From contig NC_080582.1 in the NCBI RefSeq assembly GCF_029962835.1, positions 16,934,032 through 16,998,031 of the forward strand: 64,000 nt of DNA, written 5' to 3'. How positions within the stretch are numbered: position 1 is the first letter of the stretch; each line of letters begins with the position of its first letter. A program made the translations under genes and the position numbers. The notes below the pieces were generated by a model. That model had not been told where the DNA came from and ran no database searches. It was given only the letters and a program-made list of their open reading frames with translations. Shown in pieces: positions 10,457 through 21,114 of this stretch. Source of the DNA: Magnolia sinica (lineage: Eukaryota; Streptophyta; Magnoliopsida; Magnoliales; Magnoliaceae).

Positions 10457-11017
10457 ATGGCTCGAGAAGATAGCAACCTCCAAGTTCTCCTCAATCAAGC
10501 ATTGATAGAACTGGGAGGTGATCCCACGGAATTAGGCCGGTGCTTCAAATGGGACCCACAAAATCAACGACATCAACGTATACTTACAGGATTAGGTGAT
10601 CGAGTGAGTCCGATGATGCCTCTGCGCTTAATTTATGAGAAGAAGCTGACGAGAACAGATGTGAAGCGTCAGCACAACCGTTTGGTTATCGGAAAGCGTT
10701 TGGTAGAGGAAACCATTTTCCGATGCCTAACACTCGATCAAAGACTCTGCATTTCTAATAAAAATGTGGTGTCATTGGTGGGCCATGATCCCAACGGAAG
10801 GAAATGGGACTTGAAATTTAAGTTGTGGAAGCAGGAAAATAATGATAGCATGACTTACGTCTTACTTGGGCAATGGGGCCGTATGGTCAGTCAGAACGGT
10901 TGGAAGACGGGCGATCAGCTCAGCATCTGGGGCTTCCCTTATGCAGGTGTTATGGATGGATGGCAGTTTGGACCAGATCACGGCTACGATCAAGTTCACT
11001 TCGTATTCAACGTATAG
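10457..11017 (+). CDS. B3-domain protein, DUF313 / At2g31720-like (copy 2, intact)
   Basis: 186 codons, single exon. Residues 1-50 are a short family-specific leader with helix NLQVLLNQALIELGGD and WDPQNQRHQRIL. Residues about 57-162 fit a plant B3 DNA-binding domain of the DUF313 type: RLIYEKKLTRTDV, HNRLVIGKRLVEETIF, LTLDQR, VVSLVGHDPNGRKWDLKFKLWKQ, MTYVLLGQWGRMVSQNGWKTGDQLSIWGFPY. The tail FGPDHGYDQVHFVFNV is shared with copy 4. B3 domains bind short DNA sites in the nucleus, and in this subfamily they are usually the only domain. The start is chosen because MA- plus the helix is conserved in copy 4, which has the same length. No stop or frameshift is present, so it is potentially functional. 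Assignment to the B3 fold rests on pattern recognition; target genes are unknown. Confidence 0.75.
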   Translation: MAREDSNLQVLLNQALIELGGDPTELGRCFKWDPQNQRHQRILTGLGDRVSPMMPLRLIYEKKLTRTDVKRQHNRLVIGKRLVEETIFRCLTLDQRLCISNKNVVSLVGHDPNGRKWDLKFKLWKQENNDSMTYVLLGQWGRMVSQNGWKTGDQLSIWGFPYAGVMDGWQFGPDHGYDQVHFVFNV

Positions 11018-11094
11018 CAGTGAAAGGCCTATTTTATCCTTCTATCTTTCTTCTTCTTGCAGTATGCTCACTGTAGAGCCATGAAAGAGTATTT

Positions 11095-11095
11095 T

Positions 11096-11127
<32 letters not shown>

Positions 11128-11153
11128 TATTATTATTATTATTATTATTATTT
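11095..11153. repeat. Trinucleotide microsatellite (ATC)n(ATT)n
   Basis: About ten ATC/TCA units followed by about nine ATT units, 80 bases after the stop of B3 copy 2. Confidence 0.95.
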
Positions 11154-11271
11154 TATTTAAGTGTATCACCAGTTGTAAATATAGTTTGGAGCACAAAGAG
11201 CATGTTGAAATAGACGTTTTTTCATTTCTGATTTTTTTTAAATTTTTTTTTGGTGAGACCCTTATTATGGG

Positions 11272-11834
11272 TAGAGCTAGGCATCTAGTTGAGTCGGAAC
11301 GAGTTAGGGCTGACCCGACTCAATCCGATTTTGAAATAGGCCTGACCCAAAATCGACCCAACTCGGTACCAAGTCTAACATGCCTGCCTCCATCCGAGTC
11401 AAGGTCTGGCCTGGACTAATCCGGACCAAGTCCAACCCGGTCACAAGTACGGAGTCAGGTTGAGTCGGTACCAAGTCGAGTTAGGTGCAACGGATATCCA
11501 CATGCTGAAATCACAACTCAAAACCTATATTCACTCGTCAGAATTGCAGCCTCTCTATCGGCTACACTGCATCTTAGACCTGAGTGTTTTTTTTTTTGTT
11601 TTTTTCAATGTGTACAAGTCGAGTTTCAGATCGAGTTGAGTCAGCACTGAGTTGGATTTCAGGTTGAGTCAAGTTGTCGAGTTACTAGGGGACTCGAACT
11701 CGACTTGCTTTGAGTTCGGATTGAATGATGTCAACTTAATTTGGATAAACTCACCTATGTGGTTCGGTCGAGTCAGATCTAAATGACTTGAATGAGTTGA
11801 GTTTGCCAAGTTGAGTCATCCGTGCCCAGCTCTA
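11272..11834 (+). mobile_element. hAT-type MITE, family TAGAGCTGGGCA, copy 1
   Basis: 563 bases with terminal inverted repeats TAGAGCTAGGCAT and GTGCCCAGCTCTA, flanked by an exact 8-bp duplication ATTATGGG (11264-11271 and 11835-11842). Eight-base duplications and TA(G)NG-type ends are characteristic of hAT elements. The inside is made of GAGTCGGG/GACTCGA-type words and has no transposase. Related copies lie at 13147-13659 and 26071-26640. Confidence 0.85.
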
Positions 11835-11842
11835 ATTATGGG

Positions 11843-12190
11843 GCTACTTTCATTCATGCATGTGTTGTATATCGATGTTGTCCATCATTTTTGTCAACTT
11901 ATTTTAGGGCATAGTCCAATGAAAAAATGAAGCAAATACAAATCTAAGGTGGACCAATTGGATTGAATTCCCAACGTTCAAACATATTGGGGCTAAAAAA
12001 GTTTTGGATCAAGGTTGTCCATGTGAGGTTTTTAATGGTTGGCGTTCAATGAACATTGTTTCATGTGATGTGATCCACATGAGATATGTATCTGCTTCAT
12101 TTTTGGTACTAAGACCGAAAATAATCCCGTAAAACTGGGGGATGGTGTGGATATGCAACACATACATGGAGGTGGGCCTAACAGTCAGGG
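11843..12190. repeat. Foldback MITE copy (GTGGG/CCGTCCAT family)
   Basis: GGGCTACTTTCATTCATGCATGTGTTG..GTTGTCCATC at the left and GGATGGTGTGG..CAACACATACATGGAGGTGGGCC at the right form degenerate long inverted repeats. The middle holds GGTGGACCAATTGG and GATGTGATCCACATGAGATATG. It lies directly against the right target duplication of the hAT MITE. Confidence 0.7.
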
Positions 12191-12810
12191 CTCATCCACA
12201 TCGTGGATATGGGGTCCCAGCAAATCCGCTTCCGGTGGCGTGGATGGCGTGTTGTACTTAAGTACGAGTGTGACTAGGGTGACAATGGGCCCAGGTGTCA
12301 GCTGGCCCAATCTGCTTCTCAGGTAAGTTTGAGCCAAGCTAATTATATCGATAGTGGGTCAGCTTGGGTTAGAAATGTGGGTCATTTAATTGAGGCAGGT
12401 GCAGGTTGAGCCCTACCAATCCAACCCACTTACATAGCTATTAAAGAGGCTGGACAGATGATCCAACCCGACTCAAACGAAAAACAAAATTCATAGACAA
12501 TAGGTATAAAGACTTACACATGATGTAGTCAGTCGCGGGTAGGGTTTGGACTGGAATTCTTAGCCTGCTTGGCATTGCCTTCACGGTGGTGTAATATGTT
12601 GGGAATTAAACAAAAAACCCAACCAAATTAATATAGAATTTGTACATTCCGATATCTTTTTCGGAAAGGTTTTTAATAAGCTACTTTATTAGACCCACCA
12701 TGATGTTTACTTGAAATCCATCTCGACCATAGGTGCCTCACCTCCTGTTGATCCCAGAGTTTAAAACTCAACTCCATCTGTGATTCAAGTGGACCACTTA
12801 ATTGGCTACA
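12191..12810. other. Intergenic repeat-derived DNA
   Basis: GGGCCCAGG/CAGGTTGAGCCC-type words suggest an old hAT-like MITE starting near 12268 (TAGGGTGACAATGGGCC), but I cannot find its other end. No gene seen. Confidence 0.4.
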
Positions 12811-13146
12811 ATATATAGCGTAACGTTCACCCTCCAAACTATTTCATGTGTAGTTAACCTAATCAATAGACGAATTAGAAGTTGTGCAATATAGGCACTG
12901 GGGCAAGGTCCCGACGAAGCTAATTTTTGTCAGGCACTGCTTAGGCCTGTTTTGATAAGCTATGTCGGGTTCAGGCCTTGGACATTATAATGTTGAGCTG
13001 GGCGGGCCATGCCACCCAAACCCAGCCCATTGCCATGCAAAACTAGGATCATCGGTCCAGTCTTTCTACAGTGGACCATTCATGGCATGATGAACGAGAT
13101 ATGTAACCTAGATTCATCTATCCACAGCCAAATTTACGGTGGTAGG
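12811..13146 (+). repeat. B3 downstream duplication block, unit 2 (left part)
   Basis: Matches 16600-16905 and 25870-26070 plus 26649-26765: CACCTAATCAATAG..GATTAG, GGGGC(G/A)AGGTCC.., TTTTTGTCAGGC..TGCTTAGGCCTG, CCCACCCAAACCCAGCCCATTG, GATCATCGGTCCAGTCTTTC. It is broken at 13147 by a hAT MITE that is not at this point in the other units. Confidence 0.7.
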
Positions 13147-13659
13147 AAGAGCTGGGCATTGAGTCGAGTCAGACCGAGCTAGGGCTCGATTTGGTCTTGA
13201 AATAAGCCTGACCCGAACGCGACCCAACTCGGTACCGAGTCCAGCATGCTTGACCCGATCCGAGTCCGGGTCTGACCTGGTCACAAGTACCAAGTCGGGT
13301 CAGGTCCAAATTGTATCCATGGGCTGAAATCACAACTAAAAACCTAGATTCACTTGCCAGAATTGCAGCCTCTCCTTCAGCTACACCTCAGATCTGAAAC
13401 GTCATATCATTTAAAATAAAAATAAAAATTATATACATACGAGTCGAGTTTCAGATTAAGACGAGTCAGTACCGAGTTGGATTTTGGGTCTAAGTCAAGT
13501 CGAGTTACTGGGTGACTCGAACTCAACTCGGTTTGAGTTCGGATTGGATGAAGTCAACTCGATTCGGATCGACTCACCCACTCAGTTCAGATCGAGTTGG
13601 ATCTGAATGAGTCGGATGGGTCAAGTTTGCCAAGTCGAATCATCCCGTGACCAGCTCCA
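13147..13659 (+). mobile_element. hAT-type MITE, family TAGAGCTGGGCA, copy 2
   Basis: 513 bases similar to 11272-11834. Ends are AAGAGCTGGGCATTGAG and GACCAGCTCCA. The flanking eight bases do not match, so the target duplication is lost or the ends are eroded. Confidence 0.75.
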
Positions 13660-14061
13660 CAAGCTATTCATCGCGCATAGGGTAGTGATGGGGCCAGGCC
13701 TGGGCCTAGAAATACAGGCATGACCTGAACAGTTCAAAATCATGGGCCATATATAGATAACCTAGGCCCTGCGGGTTGATTGACTGCCTTAACCACAGAA
13801 AAGATAAAAGGACTTTCTTGCTCCATTGCCTCTGCCCGTATGATCTAAACCACAGAGTTGAACCCAGATGGTCCTATCAGATTGATGTCCATTTATTATA
13901 TAATCATTGATGGTCTACAATCAATGCCCACCGTATGTAAGGCAGAGATGGCATGAGAGAAATAGATCATAATGCCACAGAAAGGGACCTTGAATGAAAA
14001 AGGAATGTCATCCCCTAAGAGTGGGGAATGCCCCCATTCAGTGTCTGTTTTGCTTCAACAG
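13660..14061 (+). repeat. B3 downstream duplication block, unit 2 (right part)
   Basis: Matches 17690-18035 and 26870-27290: TTGCCTCTGCCCGTATGATCT, GATGGTCCTATCAGATTGATG, GGCATGAGAGAAATAGATCATAATGCCACAGAAA..GACCTTGAATG. No coding signal. Confidence 0.7.
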
Positions 14062-14492
14062 ATAATTACAATCTAACTTAAACACCCAAAAATCGTAGCT
14101 TACTATAAATATTAAACTTATTATTTATGGACGGCCTCCATTGCTAGTAGAGTTCATGGTTTTCGGCCAAAAATAGTAAGTGTCCATCAAATTATTCTCT
14201 TAACTTTTCTAAACCCTTTTCATGTTGGGCACGACTCCTTCAACTCAAAGGATCACTTATTATTTATAGTAAAAACAAAATTAAATTGGACCTTGGACCA
14301 TTTATCTAATGGAATCTGGCAAATCTGGGGTGAGCCCCAAAATTATATATAATATGTTAAAAATTAAACTCATCCTGGTTTGCGAGATACGACTAATTTA
14401 AAGTCCTGATGGTTCGGGATTGTTTCCACCTCTGATCGGGCTTTCTCTGGTCCATCTTTGCTATGAAACTGTATGCGACTTACTCTACATCA
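14062..14492 (+). repeat. D-LTR solo repeat, copy B (5'-truncated)
   Basis: Corresponds to the inner and 3' part of copy A: the ACTATAAATA word, TTTTCATGTTGGGCACGACTCC, and the end GACTTACTCTACATCA. The right flank AAGTGTCTGG is the same as that of copy A, so both lie in the upstream duplication of B3 copies 1 and 3. Confidence 0.65.
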
Positions 14493-15037
14493 AAGTGTCT
14501 GGTACATCTCCTTCATGTCGTGGACAAAATATGCATTATCATTTAACAAGCATGCAGCAGGTTAAATCCGAACGTGGAAAATTTAAATTTCACTGATATT
14601 TATAAGAACAACAACCGTGTGATCAGGCGGCCGATCATTTCAGCCCATGTACATTTTATCATGCATCATTGAACGGTTAATCCCATGGGCTGCATTCAAC
14701 CCCACTAATAGATAAACGGAAGAGTTCATCATCATCATCATCTTCTTCATCTTATGCCAACTAATTGGGGTAAGGTAGAAAGTCTATAATAGTTAATTAC
14801 AATAAATAAATTAATTAATCCTACTCTATGTTTAATCATGGTTCTAAAACTTGGTGACTCGGCCTGATATTAGGCTGAGTCAACTCGACTAGATGAGACA
14901 TCTAGTTGAGTAGCCCCGAAACCTGCTGGCGAGCTTGACTGGTTGAGACTTGGCGAGACTTGTCGAGTAATCTAGCTGACTCATTCACGACTTACTCATT
15001 CACGACTTGGCACAACTCAACCCATTTATTTTTTGCT
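14493..15037. repeat. Distal part of the B3 upstream duplication (copy 3)
   Basis: Matches 1481-1814, but with an extra segment at about 14585-14775. That segment ends in CATCATCATCATCTTCTTC followed by the palindromic word CCAACTAATTGGGG, and may be a small separate repeat. No gene seen. Confidence 0.55.
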
Positions 15038-15291
15038 TATTTCTCTTTTCAATGCAATAGTAGAACCTTCTGCCATTGCATTACAAATAAGGGTGGGTTT
15101 AAGTAGCTAAACCCAAACACAACATGCTTGCATAAAAAACACAAGCCTACTTGTTTTGGAGAAGTAGTTTGCACAAGTATAGTGTTATTACTCATGCAGT
15201 GGCCCTTTAAATTAAGGGTCTTGATTCATTCCATGCTACATTCTTTCTCCTCTTCAAGTTTCTCCTTCCTCATTAGAGATAAGCTAAAACA
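15038..15291 (+). promoter_or_regulatory. Conserved proximal promoter and leader of B3 copy 3
   Basis: Closely matches 1815-2071 and 23735-23996. The TATA-like TTTAAAT is at 15206-15212, 86 bases before the ATG at 15292. Confidence 0.55.
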
Positions 15292-15834
15292 ATGGCTAAT
15301 AGCTATAGAAACTTTTCTCAAGCATCGGCACAAGGATGAAGCAATAATCCTATGGAATGTTGCCCACATTTCCCATGGGACCCACAAAATCGATGGCACA
15401 AACGTATACTAGAAGGGCTAGGCAATCGGCAGAGCCCTACGACGCCTCTACGATTAATTTGCCAGAAGGATCTAACGAAAATGGACTTAGGATATTGTCA
15501 CAAAAAGGGTTTTATTATGGGAAAGAAATATGTGGAAGGGGCCATTTTCCCATGCCTCACAGCTGATCAAAGACGAGGCATTTGTGATAAAAACGTGGCG
15601 GTCCAAGTTGTGGGCCATGACCAAAAGGGAAGGAAATGGAAGATGGAATTTAAACAAGAGAATGATGGTAGCATGACTTACGTATTAGATGGTCAATGGG
15701 CTGATATGGTGAGTAAGAACGGCTGGAAGGTGGACTATCAGCTTAGTATCTGGGGCTTCCCTTATGCTGATGATAGAGATGGATGGAAGTTTGGCTACAA
15801 TGATGTTCACTTCGTCTTCACTGTACAGCCTTGA
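15292..15834 (+). pseudogene. B3-domain gene copy 3: early stop, intact B3 core
   Basis: The ATG at 15292 is in the same place as in copy 4. The frame meets TGA at codon 16 (15337-15339) and continues in the same frame to an internal ATG at 15352, which opens 160 codons: PHFPWDPQN, LRLICQKDLTKMDL, VEGAIFPCLTADQRRG, VVGHDQKGRKWKMEFKQEN, MTYVLDGQWADMVSKNGWK, LSIWGFPYADDRDGWKFGYNDVHFVFTVQP. Compared with copies 2 and 4 it lacks three residues after the 'KM' strand and four (PDHG) in the tail. Copy 1 has a stop at the same codon. If the internal ATG is used, the whole B3 core could still be made, with a 15-codon upstream frame in front. I call it a probable pseudogene because the conserved N-terminal helix is lost, but the clean 160-codon frame leaves the question open. 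Confidence 0.7.
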
Positions 15835-15889
15835 ATGCCGGCATATTTTATCCTTTTATCAGTTATTTATTTATTATTTGCATATAAGA

Positions 15890-16025
15890 AGTTTTTCCAA
15901 TGGTGTGGTCCATATGAGGTTTAAATCTGCCTTATTTTTGGGTTCAGGAATGAAATAGTCTGCAAAAATAGGTGGATGGCGTGGATAGGACACATACATC
16001 ATGATGTGGCCCACAGAGCACTGTC
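15890..16025. repeat. Right half of a foldback MITE
   Basis: AATGGTGTGGTCCATATGAGGTTTAAATCTGC, then GGTGGATGGCGTGGATAGGACACATACATCATGATG..GGCCCACAGAGCAC. These are the standard right-half words of the 22081-22500 family; the left half is absent. Confidence 0.75.
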
Positions 16026-16319
16026 AGTAGCCACTTCGCTACTGACGCGATTAGTACGCAATCTGCGTCCGTTCGAGTAACGGATATTTTGGACCATTTA
16101 ATTTGCTGTTGTCTTTGCAAAATGACGAGAGAAGATTAGACTACATCTAATGAAGGGATGTAAATGATGACAAGTCCAAATGCAACTATGTGCATGTCAA
16201 GGTTTCCATACACATGGCCTACTAGATAATTTCTCCAGTGAAAATATCCACTAGTATTTTAGAAGATGGGATATACAAAGCCTGGTAACAGCCGCGACGA
16301 ATCTGGTCATGTGGTCGGC
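16026..16319. other. Intergenic DNA
   Basis: 16078-16150 repeats 9858-9935. Nothing else is recognised. Confidence 0.5.
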
Positions 16320-16978
16320 TAGTATGGATCATCTATCTGGTGGGCCATTGTAGGACCCAAGGTAGAAAAGCCACACAGATTGACCAATCATAGCCTTCCT
16401 ATTGATGGGCTTAGACCACATGGAATGATGACCTATGACCTTACTATTTTCAATTTCTGTCCTGGCGCTCCTGGTCAGATCTGGGCTCGACATGTATGGC
16501 TCGATTAATTGTCAAAAGTGCTTTAACTTAAATCATTATAGCCAGCATGGCCCACTTCAGTCAACTTACAGATGCATCTGGTATGTTGACCCTTGGTTGA
16601 ATTTTCCTGTATGTATTTGTGCATGTGTGGCCCACCTAGTCAATAGATGATTTAGAAGCGTTCATGTCCAAAATAAGGATTGGGGCGAGGTCCGGACCCA
16701 GCCAATTTTTGTCAGGCATGGCTTGGGCCTGCTCTGATAAACTATGTTGGGTTTAGGCCTGGGGCATTATAATGTCTGGCTGGGTGGGCCATCCCACCCA
16801 AACCCAGCCCATTGATCATCAGTCCAGTCTTTCAACAGTGGGCCATCCATGGTAGGATGAACCAGATATAGAACCTGGATTCATCTAAAGCCAAATGTAT
16901 GGTGGCCTGGGTATAGAAAGTAGAGGCACGGCCCAAACACATCAGAATCCTGGACAGTAGGTGACGCAGGGGAGGAGG
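16320..16978 (+). repeat. B3 downstream duplication block, unit 3 (left part)
   Basis: Matches 25480-26070 plus 26649-26765 of unit 4, and its later half matches 12811-13146 of unit 2. The shared words include CACACAGATTGACCAATCA, ATGGAATGATGACC, GGCTTGGGCCTGCTCTGATAAAC and GTGGGCCATCCATGGTAGGATGAACC. It is broken by a solo LTR at 16979. Confidence 0.7.
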
Positions 16979-17675
16979 TGTTGAGGTCGAGCACCGTCTT
17001 TCTCAGGGGGGTAACTACTTTGAATTTACAGAGCTTAGCCTCTCTGGATGCTTCACAGAGATTCTTTGAATCCACGAGGAGAAGAAGAAAATAGAAATAA
17101 TTTTTAGAAATTTCGAATAAATTGATTGATGATCAAAATTGAGTTTACAACCTCTTAAATAGTGACATGAACCCTATGAATAAGTTTCAAAATAAAACTA
17201 CAACTAAAACTCCCTAAAATCGTGACTTACTATAAATAGTAAACTTAATATTTACAATCGTTTATGATTTCTATTGGACCTCATAGTTTTCGGCCAAAAA
17301 TAGTCAGTGTCCTACTTGACTTAACCATGTTATTCTCCTAATTTTTCTAAGCAATTTTCATGTTTGCACCACTACTAAAGCTCAGTGGATGAAGAGTTAA
17401 AATCAAACCAAAACTTACTATAAATAATAAAAATGAAAATAAAATGAGATTTCAACTGCCTTTCTTTTTTATGGAATCTAGCGAATTTGGTATGGGCAAT
17501 CCAGTGTAGCTTATCCTACTCCAAAATCATATATGACACATTAGATAACTCATTTTGGTTTGCGAGATATGCCCGTTTTAAGTTATTGACAGTCTGGATC
17601 ACTTCTGCTTCCGATCAGGCCTTCTCTAGCTAGTCCATCTTAGTTAGGAAATTGTTTGCGACCCGCTCTACATCA
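16979..17675 (+). repeat. D-LTR solo repeat, copy C
   Basis: 697 bases from TGTTGAGGTCGAGCACCG to CGACCCGCTCTACATCA. Flanking five bases are GGAGG on the left and GTAGG on the right (four of five match), consistent with an old retroelement target duplication. This is the best full-length copy of the family in the window. Confidence 0.7.
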
Positions 17676-17689
17676 GTAGGCCTGGCTGG

Positions 17690-18035
17690 TTGACAGCCCT
17701 AACCACAGAGCAATAATTCTGGCTCATGAGTCAAACAACTGAAATTAGAAAGATTTCAATTCTCATTTACAACATCCCATTGACTCTGCCTGCAGCATGA
17801 TCTGGACCCGGATTGTCCAATCAAATTGATGGCTCGGTTACAATCAATAAACTTTTTACACCACGGCCTATCCATAATGAGATCCCCAAGATGGATGGAC
17901 CAGACCACTGGGAGTGTCCACCAAATGTAAGGTAGAGAAGGCATGAGAAATAGATAATGCCATAGAAAATGACCTTGAATGTAAAAGAATATAGGCCGCT
18001 AAAAGTGGTGAATACTCTAATCATCAGGTGGACCA
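17690..18035 (+). repeat. B3 downstream duplication block, unit 3 (right part)
   Basis: Matches 13780-14060 and 26870-27290. The solo LTR (copy C) lies between the two halves of the block. Confidence 0.65.
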
Positions 18036-18059
18036 TACAATGTATTTCATTTTTTATTA

Positions 18060-18679
18060 TGAAATAAATTTACGTACATTGCGCATTATAAGTATAGTTG
18101 GTAATATTTTATTAAGTAAATCATTTTGGGGGACGCATGAAAGTAACCCCGAATTATAATCAAACAATAAGAGATCAATCAAATCAAGCATAAACAGAAC
18201 ACAAGGGTTTACATGGAAAAACTGTTTTGAGAAAAAACCACAGCACAAAACGACAAGGGATTCACTATGAAATCAATATTTACAAAAGATGAAAGAGCTT
18301 ACTGATTGAGAATACACCTCGAATATCACAAAAACCCTACCTTCGACTATCTTTGCTCCTTAAAAGCCCTAGTCACAGTTTTCTTACCCTAATCCCCAAT
18401 TATAGCTCCTTTAATAGGTTAAAAGCTCAAATAGGAAATAAAACCAGCAATTTCACAAAACTATGCAAGTTGGTCGATGGGAGCTTCGATCATATCGAGT
18501 GCCATCGACGTCCATTGATAGGATCAAAGCCACCTTCGATTATATCAATTTGGACTTAAAAACTGTTAAACGAGCAAAGGCAAAAAATTGAAATTTTCTT
18601 GATGGGATTGAACAGTCTGCCCATCCCATTGCTAGACTCGGTTATAAATAGATTTAAGATATCAAACAACAATCTCCCT
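18060..18679 (-). repeat. Probable 3' LTR of a decayed copia element
   Basis: The segment follows the end of a minus-strand copia pol remnant. At about 18670-18685 a purine-rich stretch (minus sense GACATGAGGGAGATTG) leads into TGTTTGATATC, as at a polypurine tract/LTR junction. The inside has the plant copia leader-like words ACACAAGGGTTTACATGG and CGAATATCACAAAAACCC. The outer end is not clear. Confidence 0.45.
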
Positions 18680-19920
18680 CATGTCTTCAATCTTCACAAA
18701 CCATAACTCCAAGTTCCATCTCTAATTGTGTTCATCATATCGACACCATCGCCATTGCTTCTCGTGCACACTCCTCCTTCGTCAAGTCTCACTAAGCCCA
18801 GAGAAGTCGCATAGAATTTGAACTTCTCTATAGGAACCACCTTCATAAGCATGTTCTTTGGATTCACGCTTGTGTGGATCTTCTTAACAGTCACTCTGCC
18901 TTCCTTAAGCACCCGTCAGAGAAAATGATGACGGACATCAATATGTTTAGTAGGAGAGTGATAAACAGAATTCTTTGCCAAATTAATCAACATTTCGTTG
19001 TCACAATTAACTAGCAGGGCTTCCTACTGAAGCCCAAGATGATTTACCATCCTCCTCAACCAAACACATTTTTTGAACGCCTCCGTTACTGACATATACT
19101 CAGCTTTAGCCATAAAAAGAGCTATCAAAAGAGCCATTACAGACTAAAGCTTTGATATTCAACAGATCGTATCACTCACTAGCACAAATGAGTAGTCAGA
19201 AATAGATATTTTATTATCCATATTTCCTACATAATCAATATTCACATAGCTTATCAACTCATGTCCTCTTACTTTTCAAACATTAAGATGTAGGATCCAC
19301 TGTACCTTGAATAAACCAAAGTAACTATTTCACCGCCTCCTAGTATTGCTTGCTAGGGTTAGTCATGTATTTTCTCACAACACTCACTGCATGTGAAATA
19401 TTATCAGATCTCGTAAAGATAATGACATACGTCAAACTACTAACAATGCTTGAATAGGGCAAACAAGATATCACTTGCTTTTCTTTATCTGTAGTATTAC
19501 ATTGTTTAGAAGAAACTTAAAGTGAGCAACATGGGGTATGCTAATCGGTTTTGCTTTATTCATACTGAACTTTATCAATACATTCTCAAGGTATTCATCC
19601 TATAGTAATCGTAGCCTGCTCCCCTGTCTATCTCTGTGAATATTTATGTCGAGAATCTTCTTTGTACCCCTAGATTTTTCATTTTAAATGTCCTTGACAA
19701 CTGAGTTTTCAATATATCAATCTAAGGCATGTTATAACTGGCAATAAGCATGTCATCTACTTACAGTACCAGTTCAATGATTTGCCCATTATTCAGTGTC
19801 TTCTAATAGACACAATGATCATACTCACTCCTGCTAAATCGCTGGCCTATTACGAAAGTATGAAACCTTTTGTACCACTGCTTAGGCAACCGTTTCAGGT
19901 CGTATAATGACATCCACTGG
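18680..19920 (-). pseudogene. Ty1/copia pol remnant (RT and RNase H)
   Basis: Minus-strand translation gives SLYDLKRLPKQWYKRFH, then stop-VDDMLIAS where YVDD is expected, FKMKNLG, AEYMSVTEAFKKCVWLRRM, LVNCDNEMLINLAKN, TKHIDVRHHFLR and VTVKKIHTSVNPKNMLMK. These are the RT palm and RNase H blocks of copia elements. Many stops and shifts are present. The 5' part of the element (gag, integrase) ends abruptly near 19920. Confidence 0.75.
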
Positions 19921-20007
19921 TTGGTTCATTTTTCATTGTTTCTCTATTTTCTTTTGTTTATGATTTTTGTTTTTGTTTTTAGTTAATTAAATTATAAATG
20001 GTAAAAA
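19921..20007. other. T-rich spacer
   Basis: Short AT-rich DNA between the copia remnant and a minisatellite. Confidence 0.4.
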
Positions 20008-20265
20008 AGTAAATAGACTAGTGTGCACTAAAATGCAGAATGCATATATAAGTAAATGGACCAATATACACCGGAATGTAAAATGCTAGTATATGAAAAT
20101 AAATGGGCCAATATAAACTAAAATATATGATGCATGTATAGGAAAGTAAATAGACTAGTATAGACTTGAATGTGGTATGCAAGCATAAGAAAGTAAATGA
20201 ACCAATATACAATCGAATGCTAGATGCAAGTGCAGAAATGTAAACAAACTCGTATGCACTGAAAT
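20008..20265. repeat. Minisatellite, about six units of 44-47 bases
   Basis: Units begin AGTAAATRGACYAGTATA and continue with CACTGAAATGTAGAATGCAAGTATA-like sequence. Unit starts are near 20008, 20052, 20100, 20146, 20193 and 20239. Units are diverged, so the array is old. Confidence 0.75.
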
Positions 20266-20361
20266 GTTAGTTAGCTAGCAGTTTAAGTTAGCAATTAGCA
20301 GGTAAGTAAGTTAGTGGGTTAGTAAAGACCATTGTTCTTTGAAGTGTAAGAAAATAAATGC

Positions 20362-20475
20362 GAGAAAGTAAATAGACTGGTATCTCACTAGAGTAGCTAA
20401 AGTTAAAAAAAAATTAAAAATATATGTGAGAAAGTAAATGGATCAGTATTTCACTCAAGTAGCTAAAGTTAAGGA
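20362..20475. repeat. Two-copy direct repeat
   Basis: GAGAAAGTAAATAGACTGG..GAGTAGCTAAAGTTAA at about 20362 is repeated at about 20432 with few changes. The word AGTAAATRGAC links it to the minisatellite just upstream. Confidence 0.65.
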
Positions 20476-21097
20476 AAAATAATTTTAAAAATTTCGTGTT
20501 TTGAGTTCGGTCTTGACTTAGCTAGCACACATTCTCCAGTGGAGTTACTAGTTTGGTGCACACCACCCACATCTCACCGTTTTGGGATCTATTCGTGTGT
20601 AGGTGAATAATGTTGCGTTTGTGACTCGAATACTAGACATGTTTAGACTAGAGTTGCCATTATCCAATTGAAATCTTAGAATCATGTGGTTGGTTAAAAA
20701 TCATAAAATTGTTCATGGATTGGAGGGTTGCAAGGTTCTCCTTCTCACTTGACTCAGGTAATTGATTTGATCTGCACCCTAGATTTCAGGTGTTTATATG
20801 CGAAAAGGTACTTACCTTTTTGAGTTCTTGAAAATTGGATAGTGCATGTGACTCATGTTTGAGACAACAAACGGAGGGGCGAATGTTGTCCGATTAAGAT
20901 GATTTCTCAAGTTGCATAAAATTAGACAGCACATGTGACTTATGTTTGAGACAACAAATAGAGGAGCGAATGGTGTCTGATTGAGGTGATTTTGAGCCAT
21001 AAAAAAGTTCATCAAGTATACTTGTTTCACCATAATCCAGCTTATAATAAGGGAGATTTGTGCCAAACAATGAAGATGTATGCTCATGACCAGACGA
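20476..21097. other. Intergenic DNA, weak internal duplication
   Basis: At 20840-20965 a segment (GTGCATGTGACTCATGTTTGAGACAACAAACGG) occurs twice about 100 bases apart. No gene is supported. Confidence 0.45.
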
Positions 21098-21114
21098 CCA
21101 AAAGTGAAGACACA

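Noticed and set aside
16881-18248. Short minus-strand open frames resembling each other at 17756-18036 and 26695-27228
   Set aside because: Similarity is explained by the duplicated non-coding block after the B3 genes; frames are not conserved between copies.
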